Source: a virus
Length of the DNA stretch: 45,485 bases
Reading direction: 5' to 3' (one strand)
IMG/VR virus record: IMGVR_UViG_3300037833_000028
Location: 1-45,485 of that record
Shown here in pieces: positions 1 through 7,412 of this stretch. Position numbers and translations under genes: made by a program. The notes beneath the pieces are model-generated. The model saw only the letters and a list, made by a program, of their open reading frames with translations, was not told the origin of the DNA and did not search any database. The stretch's first letter is position 1. The number at the start of each line of letters is the position of its first letter.

Positions 1-1203
1 TTAAGCGACATTTTCCAGTAAATTAACAATTGATTGCTTACGGGTTTCAGAGATGTGAACGTAGGTATCAGCAGTGACTCTGATCGAAGAATGACCGAGC
101 AGCTCTGACACGTCCTTGAGCGTCGCGCCGTTTTCGAGAAGATGCGTGGCAAAGGCATGGCGCAGATCGTAAACGCGAATCGAAGAGGGAAGCCCGGATT
201 GTTTTAATAATTCCTTGAACTGGCGATTGATATTAGTATTCTGCCTGGGCGTTCCGTGACGCGCCGGAAAGACGAGCTCGTGATCGTTCCATTTCGCGCC
301 GATTTTCATCCGGAATTCAAGCTGCTCGCGCCGGTGAGTTTTTAATATTTCAATTAATGTGCCGACGAGCGGCTGCGTTCTTTTCGATTTGCCGGTTTTC
401 GGTTCCGCGTAAATCCAGTTCTTTTTCCCGCCGGGCATCTCTACAGAAACGCGCTCGACTTTCAAAAAACCTTCACTTAAATCCAGATCCGACCAGCGCA
501 GCGCCAGATATTCTTCCGGTCGCATTCCCGTGTAATAAGCCGTCGCCCAGAGCGCGAGCTCCGAAGCCGAGCGGCATTTCGAGAACAATAGATCGCGTTC
601 AGCCGGAGTAAGAACTCTTCGTTTGACCGACCCGCTGCGCTTCGGAGCGGCGACCGGCTGCATCGGATTGATGTTGAGCCATTCCATCTCGACGGCATAA
701 GCGAAAGCCGGACTTAAAACCGTGTGGACTTTATGAACGACCGCCGGCGTCAGGCGAGTTTCGCCGCGCTTTAATTTCGGCTCGCCTTTATCGAGATAAC
801 CGAGCGTGTATTCGCCGAGACGAAGATCGTCGTAAAAGCAGCGAACGTGAGCGGCGCGGATTTCCGAGATCAATTTATTGCCGATGTTTGGCTTGATGTA
901 GCGGCGAAAAATATCCTGGTAATTTTTGAGCGTTCTTTCAGAAACATTAATGCGGGCGCGTCTGGTCAAATAATCATTGACGAGAACGGAGACGGTTTTG
1001 GCGCGTTCGGGGACGAGCTCGAATTCCTTTAATTTGGCGAGCAGCTTTGCCAGGTAAGTTTCAGCTTCCTGCCGAGTCCCGTCGAATGTTTCGTTAAAAG
1101 ATTTGCGATTGATTCCCGTGCCGTGCTGAATTTTCAGGCGATAGCGGTTCGGCGCGAGCTGCTCGATTTGTCCGGTTCTTTTTCTTCCCACAGTGCGCAT
1201 CAT
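1..1203 (-). CDS. int: Tyrosine recombinase (phage integrase)
   Basis: Site-specific recombinase that would integrate and excise the phage genome. Residues, counted from an ATG at 1212, fit the family: Arg231 in TGMRPEE, Lys272/275 in the beta-hairpin, Tyr348-x-x-Arg351 in YDLRH (the usual first His is Tyr), His374 in LLGHSS and the nucleophile Tyr384 in TADTYVH. An N-terminal arm-binding region (about 1-65) and a SAM-like core-binding domain (about 70-180) precede the catalytic domain. I prefer the ATG at 1203. It overlaps the upstream gene's TGA as ATGA and has GGAGGA 8 bases ahead, whereas the ATG at 1212 sits directly against that ribosome-binding site. It would be co-translated with the upstream HTH gene. 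The stop codon is at bases 1-3, so the gene is complete. Confidence 0.95.
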   Translation of the reverse strand: MMRTVGRKRTGQIEQLAPNRYRLKIQHGTGINRKSFNETFDGTRQEAETYLAKLLAKLKEFELVPERAKTVSVLVNDYLTRRARINVSERTLKNYQDIFRRYIKPNIGNKLISEIRAAHVRCFYDDLRLGEYTLGYLDKGEPKLKRGETRLTPAVVHKVHTVLSPAFAYAVEMEWLNINPMQPVAAPKRSGSVKRRVLTPAERDLLFSKCRSASELALWATAYYTGMRPEEYLALRWSDLDLSEGFLKVERVSVEMPGGKKNWIYAEPKTGKSKRTQPLVGTLIEILKTHRREQLEFRMKIGAKWNDHELVFPARHGTPRQNTNINRQFKELLKQSGLPSSIRVYDLRHAFATHLLENGATLKDVSELLGHSSIRVTADTYVHISETRKQSIVNLLENVA

Positions 1204-1592
1204 TTTACGCATCCTCCGGCTATTTCGGCAAGTTTTTTCGTCGATTTATGAGAAAGCTCAAAAACATTCTGAGTAACCTGCGTCGCGTCGCCGCTCGATT
1301 TATCGCTCTTTTTAGCGCAGATTTCGCAAGGGAATATCTTGCCGCTCATCGTCCATTCCATTAGCCGGATTCGAGCGAAACGCAGCTCTCTCCCCGCGTG
1401 GGCGTGCGGCATTCCGTCTTCAGCCATTCTTCCTAGAACTTCCTTCGAGACGCGGAAGACTGCCGCCACTTCCGCTGTCGTAGCAATCTCCGGCAAATCC
1501 CTGAACGGTTCGAGCGGCTTTAAGAGTTCGGTGACGACGGCGCGCGCTTCGATGCGAATTTCCTCTTTTAATATTTCGGCAAAGTTTGACAT
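1200..1592 (-). CDS. Excisionase-like helix-turn-helix protein
   Basis: 130 residues. Residues about 37-85 fit the MerR/excisionase winged-helix pattern (TTAEVAAVFRVSKEVLGRM, then a GRELRFARIRLMEW wing). A CEIC pair follows, and the rest of the C-terminus looks disordered. It overlaps the integrase start by 4 bases, so the two are almost certainly translated together. This position, just upstream of int, is typical of a recombination directionality factor or a small regulator. The HTH assignment is from sequence; the excisionase role is inferred from position. No strong ribosome-binding site precedes the ATG. Confidence 0.7.
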   Translation of the reverse strand: MSNFAEILKEEIRIEARAVVTELLKPLEPFRDLPEIATTAEVAAVFRVSKEVLGRMAEDGMPHAHAGRELRFARIRLMEWTMSGKIFPCEICAKKSDKSSGDATQVTQNVFELSHKSTKKLAEIAGGCVK

Positions 1593-1616
1593 AAAATAAC
1601 CCGCTATTCGTTTTTA

Positions 1617-1648
1617 ATTTAAAATCAAAAAACCGCCCGAAAAGGCGG
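1617..1648 (-). terminator. Minus-strand intrinsic terminator upstream of the xis/int pair
   Basis: CCGCC (1633-1637) pairs with GGCGG (1644-1648). Read on the minus strand the stem is followed by a T-rich tract (1617-1632). It would stop leftward transcription from the cargo/immunity region before it reaches the excisionase-integrase pair, keeping int under separate control. A second hairpin (1662-1668 with 1676-1682, 7 bp) lies next to it and overlaps the start of the 31-bp repeat. Confidence 0.5.
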
Positions 1649-1678
1649 CATATACACGAATAGCCGTCTTTTTCGGAC

Positions 1679-1709
1679 GGCTTGAACGGTTATTTGAATT
1701 CGTAGCAGA
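1679..1709. repeat. 31-bp direct repeat, copy 1
   Basis: A perfect 31-base match, in the same orientation, to 9073-9103. Both copies start GGCTTGAACGG and end CGTAGCAGA. This copy lies between the excisionase-like gene and the cargo region, and its left end forms part of a 7-bp hairpin (1662-1682). The two copies bracket the whole cargo plus immunity block (about 7.4 kb). It may be a recombination site, an Int/Xis binding site or a duplicated control sequence; the sequence does not decide. Confidence 0.8.
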
Positions 1710-1754
1710 TTGTTTATATCAGCGGCGGCGGCGGCATGTCAAGTAAAATTTCGT

Positions 1755-1779
1755 AAGGTTTATTTGACGGTTATTTGAA
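1755..1779. repeat. Short direct repeats resembling integrase arm sites
   Basis: GGTTTATTTGAC (about 1758-1768) and ACGGTTATTTGAA (1767-1779) lie in tandem. The second matches 13 bases inside the 31-bp repeat at 1679-1709. Repeated short words at fixed spacing upstream of xis/int are what arm-type Int or Xis binding sites look like. The repeats are seen; the role is inferred. Confidence 0.35.
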
Positions 1780-1846
1780 ACCCGTAATAAATCCATCCCA
1801 TAATTAAATTAACGGGCTTGAGTTTGCGAAGACTTTCTCCCGCTAT

Positions 1847-1996
1847 GCCGGCAATAGGGCGCGGAATTCGAGCCTCTGCGTTTTATTGCCGGCGCTTAAT
1901 TATGACGGGGGAGCAGGTAACGCAAGAACACTGGCTTCAAGTCGCCCATCTCCCCCGCTCTTTCCCGTGCCGACAAAGGACAAATGCAACGGGAAA
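1847..1996. ncRNA. Candidate structured RNA: three consecutive hairpins
   Basis: The non-coding stretch 1593-2006 contains three perfect inverted repeats in a row: 1847-1856 with 1884-1893 (10 bp, GCCGGCAATA), 1906-1913 with 1950-1957 (8 bp, CGGGGGAG), and 1961-1968 with 1989-1996 (8 bp, TTTCCCGT). I found no convincing gene here. The strand is unknown because perfect stems form on either. It could be an RNA gene, a leader, or a set of protein-binding palindromes. Confidence 0.35.
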
Positions 1997-2006
1997 ACTG
2001 TTTATT

Positions 2007-2216
2007 CTAAATACCATTAATAATTTCAAGAGCAATTCGGCGGGCGGCATGAGTCATAGTTGAAACCGAATGTTTGCTCGCTCCATAAACTACGTCATCG
2101 GCTCTGCTGCGGACACTCTTCACACGAACAGTTTGTCTTAACGCTCCTTTGCCCGTTACCTCGCGTTCGCATTCGTAAGTTTCTCCGTCTTTTTCAATGG
2201 TGAATTTATAAATCAT
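2007..2216 (-). CDS. Small hypothetical protein
   Basis: 69 residues with no family recognised. The N-terminal half (MIYKFTIEKDGETYECEREV) looks like a beta-hairpin. The C-terminal half is basic, then helical. AAGGA lies shortly before the ATG. It is the last of the leftward small genes before the non-coding hairpin region. Its function cannot be inferred; small genes at this position in temperate phages are often lysogeny accessories. Confidence 0.5.
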   Translation of the reverse strand: MIYKFTIEKDGETYECEREVTGKGALRQTVRVKSVRSRADDVVYGASKHSVSTMTHAARRIALEIINGI

Positions 2217-2269
2217 TCTTCCTTTTTCTAGTCATAATCGCGATTATGAAAATACACAAAATGACGGAT

Positions 2270-2488
2270 TCAGCCGCCGAATGTTTGACCGGATTTAGCC
2301 AGTGCCGAATACCTTTCCCAAAGCTTTTGCGCGTCATCGCCGCCTTCCTCAGCGGGATGGATCACTATTTTTTCAGAACCGCGCAGACGAATGACGAATT
2401 GATTTAACCTGCCGCCGTCGCCTTCCTGCGAAATGGCGATGATGTCCGGTTCGTTGATTATGTAGTTTCCTATTTTTATAAATGCCAT
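2270..2488 (-). CDS. Small hypothetical protein
   Basis: 72 residues, family not recognised. A beta-rich start (MAFIKIGNYIINEPDIIAIS) is followed by a short helical C-terminus (DAQKLWERYSALAK). This resembles small one-domain proteins that begin with a ligand- or partner-binding strand pair, but no named domain can be assigned. There is no clear ribosome-binding site before the ATG. The neighbours on both sides are also leftward and small. Confidence 0.5.
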   Translation of the reverse strand: MAFIKIGNYIINEPDIIAISQEGDGGRLNQFVIRLRGSEKIVIHPAEEGGDDAQKLWERYSALAKSGQTFGG

Positions 2489-2502
2489 AAGATTTAAGTT
2501 AT

Positions 2503-2625
2503 TTATTCCTCTTCCCCAAAAATCTCGCCTAATTCCTGATAATCCTCGTCATCCTCAATCGGTCGCTTGAACTCGCCGAAAAGGTAATCGAGTAACTTGA
2601 TTTATTCGGTGTTTTCGTTTCCCAT
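2503..2625 (-). pseudogene. Small frame interrupted by an in-frame TAA
   Basis: On the minus strand an ATG at 2625 opens MGNENTE, then TAA (2602-2604). The same frame continues as IKLLDYLFGEFKRPIEDD and on through an acidic tail to a stop at 2503. The continuation reads like the acidic C-terminus of a real small protein and has no start codon of its own. Either a nonsense mutation broke a 40-codon gene or this is chance. The region is otherwise empty. Confidence 0.25.
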
Positions 2626-2634
2626 AACCGATTA

Positions 2635-2805
2635 TTAAGACTTATCTTTACTTTGTCTTGATAGGATCATGCTTATAAAAATACATAAGATTGCAATGAC
2701 GACGCCGGTGTAATTTATTTTCCCGCTCGTTGTATAGTTGTAGAAAATCATACCGAGCAAGGCGATTGAAGCGACCACTAAAACGATACTGAGTGCTTTG
2801 TTCAT
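2635..2805 (-). CDS. Small two-helix membrane protein
   Basis: 56 residues from the ATG at 2805. Two hydrophobic segments (about 3-22 and 33-48) are joined by a short polar loop, and the C-terminus is charged (SRQSKDKS), so it is an inner-membrane protein of unknown role. The frame opens further upstream at 2862, but that extension lies inside a repeat that encodes a protein-tail remnant in another frame. AAAAGGA just before the ATG at 2805 also favours the shorter form. Confidence 0.55.
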   Translation of the reverse strand: MNKALSIVLVVASIALLGMIFYNYTTSGKINYTGVVIAILCIFISMILSRQSKDKS

Positions 2806-2873
2806 AAATCCTTTTCCCAATCCAAAAATCTCAATCTCGGTGATGCCAAAGCGCTCGAACAATCCCGCTCATT
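2802..2873 (-). repeat. Remnant of a CSLREA-protein C-terminus, copy A
   Basis: Read on the minus strand, this stretch encodes NERDCSSAL...RLRFLDWEKDL and a stop. It matches, with no gaps, the last 23 codons of the exported protein at 3510-4910 (NERDCLSAL...RLRFLGWEKGL); about 17 residues are identical. It has no gene body in front of it and lies between small unrelated genes, so it looks like a left-over 3' end from duplication or replacement. Confidence 0.6.
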
Positions 2874-3123
2874 GTTTTGGTTTTCTGTTCGAGCCGCGCG
2901 GAATATTCTCGTCTTCAATCGCGGCGATGGCTTTCTTCAAAAAATTCAGCGAAAACGATAATCGAACCGACACTTCGCCCGGTTTACGCAACTTCAAACT
3001 GACTATCTGATCGAAATAGCCGTCGCTCGCGCTGTATCTGTCCAACTCGCAGCTTTCTATAATTTTATTGTTGCCGTCCGCGCTTTCGGCATCGACGGTA
3101 ATATCGTTTTCATTAAGCAGCAT
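2869..3123 (-). CDS. Hypothetical protein
   Basis: 84 residues, family unknown. The body alternates short strands (IVSLKLRKPGEVSVRLSFSL) with a helix (NFLKKAIAAIEDE) and ends in a basic tail. No signal peptide or membrane segment is seen. AGGTAAG precedes the ATG by about 11 bases. The last codons run into the protein-tail remnant at 2802-2873 in a different frame. Confidence 0.5.
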   Translation of the reverse strand: MLLNENDITVDAESADGNNKIIESCELDRYSASDGYFDQIVSLKLRKPGEVSVRLSFSLNFLKKAIAAIEDENIPRGSNRKPKQ

Positions 3124-3143
3124 TATTTACTTACCTGGGTGTT

Positions 3144-3167
3144 TTATAAACCCTTCTCCCACCCCAA
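3144..3167 (-). repeat. Remnant of a CSLREA-protein C-terminus, copy B
   Basis: The minus strand reads LGWEKGL and a stop, identical to the final seven codons of the protein at 3510-4910. Similarity fades immediately upstream, where an in-frame TAG appears. It is the third copy of the same gene end in about 0.8 kb, each lying just ahead (in transcription) of a small gene. Confidence 0.5.
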
Positions 3168-3237
3168 AATCTAGTCCGCATACAAACTACGTTGAACCAC
3201 CAAGTTGAGCGAGCAATGCGAGCAAGACCTCGACAAA

Positions 3238-3492
3238 TTAAAGCCAGCCGTGTTCTTCGAGCATTGATCGGCGATGATGTTCAGGCGAAGCCGCGTGACA
3301 TTTAACTAAAGTTGTTAAGCGGCTGTCTCGCAGAATGTGATGAACGTCGTGCACAAGCAACGTGGTTATGCCCTGAAGACCGCTTATTCCAACCGCAAGA
3401 TCAATCACTTCGCCAACACGCGGAGCAATGGTTGTCTCGATCTCTCTTGTTTCAACCAAAGCGTTATTTTTGGTGTAAATTTCAAGAATCAT
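3238..3492 (-). CDS. Hypothetical protein
   Basis: 84 residues. Beta-rich pattern with a His-rich segment (LLVHDVHHILRD and later HAASPEHHRRS). The opening strands (MILEIYTKNNALVETREIE, then VGEVIDLAVG) recall small phage or cargo proteins with a single beta-barrel, but no family is recognised. The start is preceded at 13 bases by AAGGA. It lies 17 bases after the end of the CSLREA gene, on the same strand, so it is probably co-transcribed. Confidence 0.5.
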   Translation of the reverse strand: MILEIYTKNNALVETREIETTIAPRVGEVIDLAVGISGLQGITTLLVHDVHHILRDSRLTTLVKCHAASPEHHRRSMLEEHGWL

Positions 3493-3509
3493 AATTTAAT
3501 CAACGTCCT

Positions 3510-4910
3510 TTATAAACCCTTCTCCCAACCCAAAAATCTCAATCTCACCGGCGTCAAAGCGCTCAAACAATCACGTTCATTCTTAAACGGACGCGGAAAG
3601 TTGAACCTACGATAACCACCGCTCAGACACTGCTCACGAAGCGTCGCGGGTCCCGTCTGCATATCACACGCGTCGCCGATGGTGTCACGGTCAAAATCCA
3701 ATTGATCTGTATTGCTCAGGAACTGGCAGTTGTCGCCCGTATCCTGAACCGTGTCATTGTCGTCGTCAGGGTCGCAGACATCGCCGAGGAAATCGCCGTC
3801 TGTGTCACGTTGGTCTGGATTTGAAACTGTCTGGCAGTTGTCGGAGACGTTCGGAATGCCGTCATTATCCAAGTCGGGATTAGAAACGAGTATTTGCAGC
3901 TCGTAAGCACCGATGTCGACAGTGCCGCCGCTTATACGTTCGAATCCTCCTCCACGTTGGTCGTAAGGTTCTGTTACCAATGAATTCAATCCGTTGTTGA
4001 TCGCCGGACTTCCTTCCAAAAGCGCGTGAGTTGGTGTTTGTCCGCCATTGTTTTGGAGCGCGCCGAGCATTGGATCAACGTCTCTAATGTCGGACGGCTG
4101 GAAAATTAAATTGACCGACGATGGAAACGATGCAATGCCGAACAAATTGCCGCCCGATGAAATCATTGCGTTTCCGCCGGTGCCATTGAAATTCACATTA
4201 TTGCCGCCCAGAATGGTATTACCGAAATCCACTTTTCCGCCGCCGTTACCAATTGCTAATCCGTTATTAGCGATGGTCGCATTGCGAATAATCATCACGC
4301 CTTCAAAGTAATTGGTAATTGCTTCAGCGTTACGGTGATCGGAAATAGTCGTGTTTACAATGGTCAAAGTAGCACGATTGCCGATAGCGCCACCAAACGC
4401 AGTCGAAACATTGTTTGAAATCGTTGAGTTATAAATAAAATGATTACCTGTGTTGTAGAAAATACCGCCGCCGCTTGCGCCTGCATTTCGAGCGGCAATG
4501 TTGCCGGTGACGACGACGCCGTTTAATGTCAGCGAGCCGTTAAACGCAAAAATGCCGCCGCCTAGACCGCGTTCAGCGCTGCCTTCGGCATGACCGCCGG
4601 TAATCGTCACGCCGGAAATATTGACCGTGCCGCTCGCGATAAAAACTCGATTCACGCCCGCCCCGCCGTCAATGGTGAGCAGGTTAGCACCCGGTCCGAT
4701 GATTGTATCTTCAAACAATGAGATCTCGTTGGTTAATGTGATTTTCGATAGTCCGTGCGCAAACGTCACATCTCCGCCCGCCTGCACTGCTTCGCGCAAA
4801 CTGCAATCATTCGGCAGACAGGTATAGTTTCGGTCGTCACTTCTGGTAACGACCGCCGCATTAATTGAGACGGTGAAAAGTAGTAGGAATAATGAGAGTA
4901 GGTATTTCAT
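3510..4910 (-). CDS. Exported CSLREA beta-helix protein with type-3 thrombospondin repeats
   Basis: 466 residues with a clear signal peptide (MKYLLSLFLLLFTVSINAA). Residues about 31-41 contain CLPNDCSLREAV, the CSLREA motif. The middle (about 50-310) is a right-handed parallel beta-helix rich in short turns (GGGIF, ISNN, ITNYFEG). Around 295-335 is the SPAINNG...DQRG...DIGAYE pattern of choice-of-anchor-type proteins. Residues 345-415 hold DxDxDG calcium-binding thrombospondin type-3 repeats (DLDNDGIPNVSDNC, DTDGDFLGDVCD). The C-terminus has the FKNERDCLSAL motif. Such proteins are surface or secreted. In a phage immunity region it is most likely lysogenic cargo; no enzymatic role is implied. 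Confidence 0.75.
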   Translation of the reverse strand: MKYLLSLFLLLFTVSINAAVVTRSDDRNYTCLPNDCSLREAVQAGGDVTFAHGLSKITLTNEISLFEDTIIGPGANLLTIDGGAGVNRVFIASGTVNISGVTITGGHAEGSAERGLGGGIFAFNGSLTLNGVVVTGNIAARNAGASGGGIFYNTGNHFIYNSTISNNVSTAFGGAIGNRATLTIVNTTISDHRNAEAITNYFEGVMIIRNATIANNGLAIGNGGGKVDFGNTILGGNNVNFNGTGGNAMISSGGNLFGIASFPSSVNLIFQPSDIRDVDPMLGALQNNGGQTPTHALLEGSPAINNGLNSLVTEPYDQRGGGFERISGGTVDIGAYELQILVSNPDLDNDGIPNVSDNCQTVSNPDQRDTDGDFLGDVCDPDDDNDTVQDTGDNCQFLSNTDQLDFDRDTIGDACDMQTGPATLREQCLSGGYRRFNFPRPFKNERDCLSALTPVRLRFLGWEKGL

Positions 4911-4915
4911 AAGGT

Positions 4916-5359
4916 TTAATTACAAAGACTTCTATCAACGTAAGTTTTATTGCCGTTCGAATTGACGTAGTAACATCCACCGCGCTTGCCGCGAATATAC
5001 GAACGAGACGGCGAAGATGGTTGAGACTTCAAACGGATGTTGTTCGAATTAGTCCTTAGTCGTGGCGCAGGTAATGAGTCTTCAACAGTGCTACCAACTG
5101 ATTCAATCGTTTGCTGATCGTTTATTTTGATCGCGCTAATGTGAATCCAGCCGACATATTCAGTAGATTGAACTAAAGCCCAGTCTCCGAGTTCCCGATA
5201 AATTGGAAGTACAGTGTTTTGGGAAACGGTATCAATTATTTTCCCGGTAGAAGATGCTGTTCCACGCATCTGAGCAGTTTTGGCAGTAACGGTTGCAGTT
5301 TGGCTATAGGCAGAAAAGGCAAAGATTAAAATAAGCAGCAGTGGCAGTAGTTTTTTCAT
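4916..5359 (-). CDS. Exported SH3b-domain protein with GGCYYVN tail
   Basis: 147 residues from the ATG at 5359, which starts a good signal peptide (MKKLLPLLLILIFAFSAYSQ). An upstream ATG at 5383 would add eight polar residues and spoil it. Residues about 23-80 fit a bacterial SH3 domain (TAKTAQMRGTASSTGKII...GDWALVQS...GWIHISAI). The C-terminus carries RGKRGGCYYVNSNG and ends YVDRSLCN, a small domain found on many exported bacterial proteins. SH3b domains bind cell wall or protein partners in the envelope. Two neighbours in the same operon also have signal peptides, suggesting joint envelope action. Function is inferred only from domains. Confidence 0.7.
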   Translation of the reverse strand: MKKLLPLLLILIFAFSAYSQTATVTAKTAQMRGTASSTGKIIDTVSQNTVLPIYRELGDWALVQSTEYVGWIHISAIKINDQQTIESVGSTVEDSLPAPRLRTNSNNIRLKSQPSSPSRSYIRGKRGGCYYVNSNGNKTYVDRSLCN

Positions 5360-5385
5360 AAGGTTAAATCCGTAGTAATTCAAAA

Positions 5386-6219
5386 TTATTTAGCACTCAA
5401 CTTGGTATAAATCTCGCCTGTTAATCCATTAAAAAACCAAATTTCGCGTACATCGCTAATTAAAACTACACTCGTAAAATCAAGGTCGCTCGGCTTATCA
5501 ATAGTCGGTTTAATTTTATAGCTATCAATTGTGTAAAAAGGTTTCACCAATTTTGCGATGTAAAGAACAGACAAATTTTCTTTTGCTTCCTTTGCCTTGG
5601 GGAGCGGTAAATACAGGCGGACTTTGAATTCAGATGAATAAGTAGATGCTTTGAAATTTGAAAATTGATTGATGTTGTTAATCGCTAACTTAAAACGTCG
5701 AAAACTCGACTTTTCTACTTTTCTGGTAGCACCAAAAGCGTTAGAAGCTACATACTCGCCTTCGTCTTTATAAGAACCTGATTTAGCGATAAAGCTTTCA
5801 AAATCTAATTGCTTGGCGCCTACAGCCTTGTTGCCAGGCTTTGATTCGTAAGCCGCTACTTTTGTGGGTTTAAGTGAAATTGTGAGTGTTTCTTCGTCCG
5901 CATCGTAACTGCTGCTTAAATCGTCATTGAGAATAGACAAGTCTTTTTCCGGGCGAAAAACAAACACCAATTCATCCGAAGCTGTTTCTTTAGAACTGAA
6001 AACAATTTTAGATAAGTCGCTTATTCTTTGGTTGTATTGATCGGTTGTTTCAAATTCGCCTTTATCTTTGATAACCGGCGTTCTCAGCAACGTTGAATAA
6101 ATGTTTTGAAAATCGCTGCCGGTAAATGTAGCCGGAACTTTTTGCCAGCCTTTTGAAAATGTTTGCCCGAATGTCGAAAAGGCAAAAATTACAATAAAAA
6201 TGGGAATGAGTTTTTTCAT
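5386..6219 (-). CDS. Exported protein of unknown function
   Basis: 277 residues beginning with a signal peptide (MKKLIPIFIVIFAFSTFGQ). The mature part alternates strands and helices with many Lys, Ser and Phe residues; no catalytic motif or named domain is recognised. It lies 26 bases upstream (in transcription) of the SH3b gene and 11 bases after the LysM gene, so all three look like one operon. No ribosome-binding site is visible. The cluster is probably prophage cargo that acts in the envelope. Confidence 0.65.
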   Translation of the reverse strand: MKKLIPIFIVIFAFSTFGQTFSKGWQKVPATFTGSDFQNIYSTLLRTPVIKDKGEFETTDQYNQRISDLSKIVFSSKETASDELVFVFRPEKDLSILNDDLSSSYDADEETLTISLKPTKVAAYESKPGNKAVGAKQLDFESFIAKSGSYKDEGEYVASNAFGATRKVEKSSFRRFKLAINNINQFSNFKASTYSSEFKVRLYLPLPKAKEAKENLSVLYIAKLVKPFYTIDSYKIKPTIDKPSDLDFTSVVLISDVREIWFFNGLTGEIYTKLSAK

Positions 6220-6230
6220 TAGTTTTTCGA

Positions 6231-7409
6231 TTAATTATTTGGAATTTTTATTTCCCGTCCAGCCGGTAAAACCGAATTCGGCAGTAAGCCGTTGAACTTT
6301 GCGACTTCCGTTGCGTTTGCTCCGACACGTTGAGCAACTTTAGCAACAGTGTCGCCAGCCATAGCTTTGACAACTCGAATGTTGTTGGGAGGTGTAATTC
6401 TTGAACGGGAATTTAAGACTGGCTTTGTTGTTGCGGTATTATTTGCCTGCATTGAACGTTTTTCTTGCTCAATAAAACCTTTCGTTGTATTAAAAACCTT
6501 TCCTTTTCTAATGAAATAAGTTTCTTCAGCTAAAATATATGCGCCGAAAGCATTCTTAGCGCGAAATTTAACTGAAACCTGCCAGCAAGGCGTAAACCTC
6601 GATATAGAGCATTTTGTAACGGGTGACCACCGAACAAATCTCATTGAATAAGGATCATTAAAATGCTCGTTAAAGTAATCCATCACTGGGCGCACGGTTC
6701 CATCTTTTAATTGAACAGGTTTATTGCCCGCCGTCTCTTTATAAGCGATATATTCTTCCTGCGTTAATTCGAGTTTGGACAATTCGTCAAGCGGCGAAAT
6801 TTCAAATTTCTGTTCATTGAAACCAGTATTTTGTTTTGAGTTTGACGTTGATACTCTGCCGATCGCCGCAGCTATCAGCGAAGAATCATTTGCCGGTTTA
6901 TTTGACGACGGTCGAACGAGTTTAGCAATGTCGTCGGCTAATTGATTGTCGACACTCCAACCGCACGTTGCTGAAAGACTGCGGATTTGCGGCAATTGCG
7001 CGTCCGAGGGAAATTCGATGCGGTAAATAGTTTCGATTAATTGGTTGTAGCAATCGCGAGCTTTGGTGTAAATCTTAGCAGTTAAGTTGATTTCAGACAT
7101 TAAAAAGACTTCAACGGATTTGTTAAAATCATCGCCAGCTTGCACGCGGCGATTGTCCTTTAAATAATGAAGCCCTTGCTTGAAAGCAATTCCAGCATCA
7201 CCGATTACTTTATTACTGCGTGCCTCTGCTTTAGCTATTTCTTCCAGTGTCAGTTCTTTTTCAGGTACAGGAGTAGCGATTGGAAGCGGTTGCGGCAGAG
7301 ATGCTTCTGCTTTCTGTTTTGGGAATGGCGTAGTTTGCGGCGTCGGCTTTGCTTGCCCAAAAGCAAAGCCTGTGATTATTAAAATGAAAAGTGGGATTAA
7401 ATTTTTCAT
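6231..7409 (-). CDS. Exported LysM-domain protein
   Basis: 392 residues: signal peptide (MKNLIPLFILIITGFAFGQ), a Pro/Thr-rich linker, a helical region (about 60-165), an unrecognised middle domain with two Cys-containing strands (TKCSISRFTPCWQVSVKFRAKN), and a C-terminal LysM repeat (about 346-391: AGDTVAKVAQRVGANATEVAKFNG...REIKIP). LysM binds peptidoglycan or chitin-like glycans, so the protein is probably anchored at the cell wall. It is first in a three-gene exported operon, directly after the ImmA-like gene with a 3-base gap. GGAG lies 8 bases before the ATG. Confidence 0.7.
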   Translation of the reverse strand: MKNLIPLFILIITGFAFGQAKPTPQTTPFPKQKAEASLPQPLPIATPVPEKELTLEEIAKAEARSNKVIGDAGIAFKQGLHYLKDNRRVQAGDDFNKSVEVFLMSEINLTAKIYTKARDCYNQLIETIYRIEFPSDAQLPQIRSLSATCGWSVDNQLADDIAKLVRPSSNKPANDSSLIAAAIGRVSTSNSKQNTGFNEQKFEISPLDELSKLELTQEEYIAYKETAGNKPVQLKDGTVRPVMDYFNEHFNDPYSMRFVRWSPVTKCSISRFTPCWQVSVKFRAKNAFGAYILAEETYFIRKGKVFNTTKGFIEQEKRSMQANNTATTKPVLNSRSRITPPNNIRVVKAMAGDTVAKVAQRVGANATEVAKFNGLLPNSVLPAGREIKIPNN

Positions 7410-7412
7410 TAG

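Noticed and set aside
1-1709. tRNA gene as integration target beside the integrase
   Set aside because: No cloverleaf-like sequence could be found in the window near the integrase; the left flank is outside the window.
1818-2063. Open plus-strand frame of 81 codons in the gap after the excisionase-like gene
   Set aside because: It runs across three perfect hairpins, has no ribosome-binding site and reads as low-complexity basic sequence. A non-coding explanation is better.
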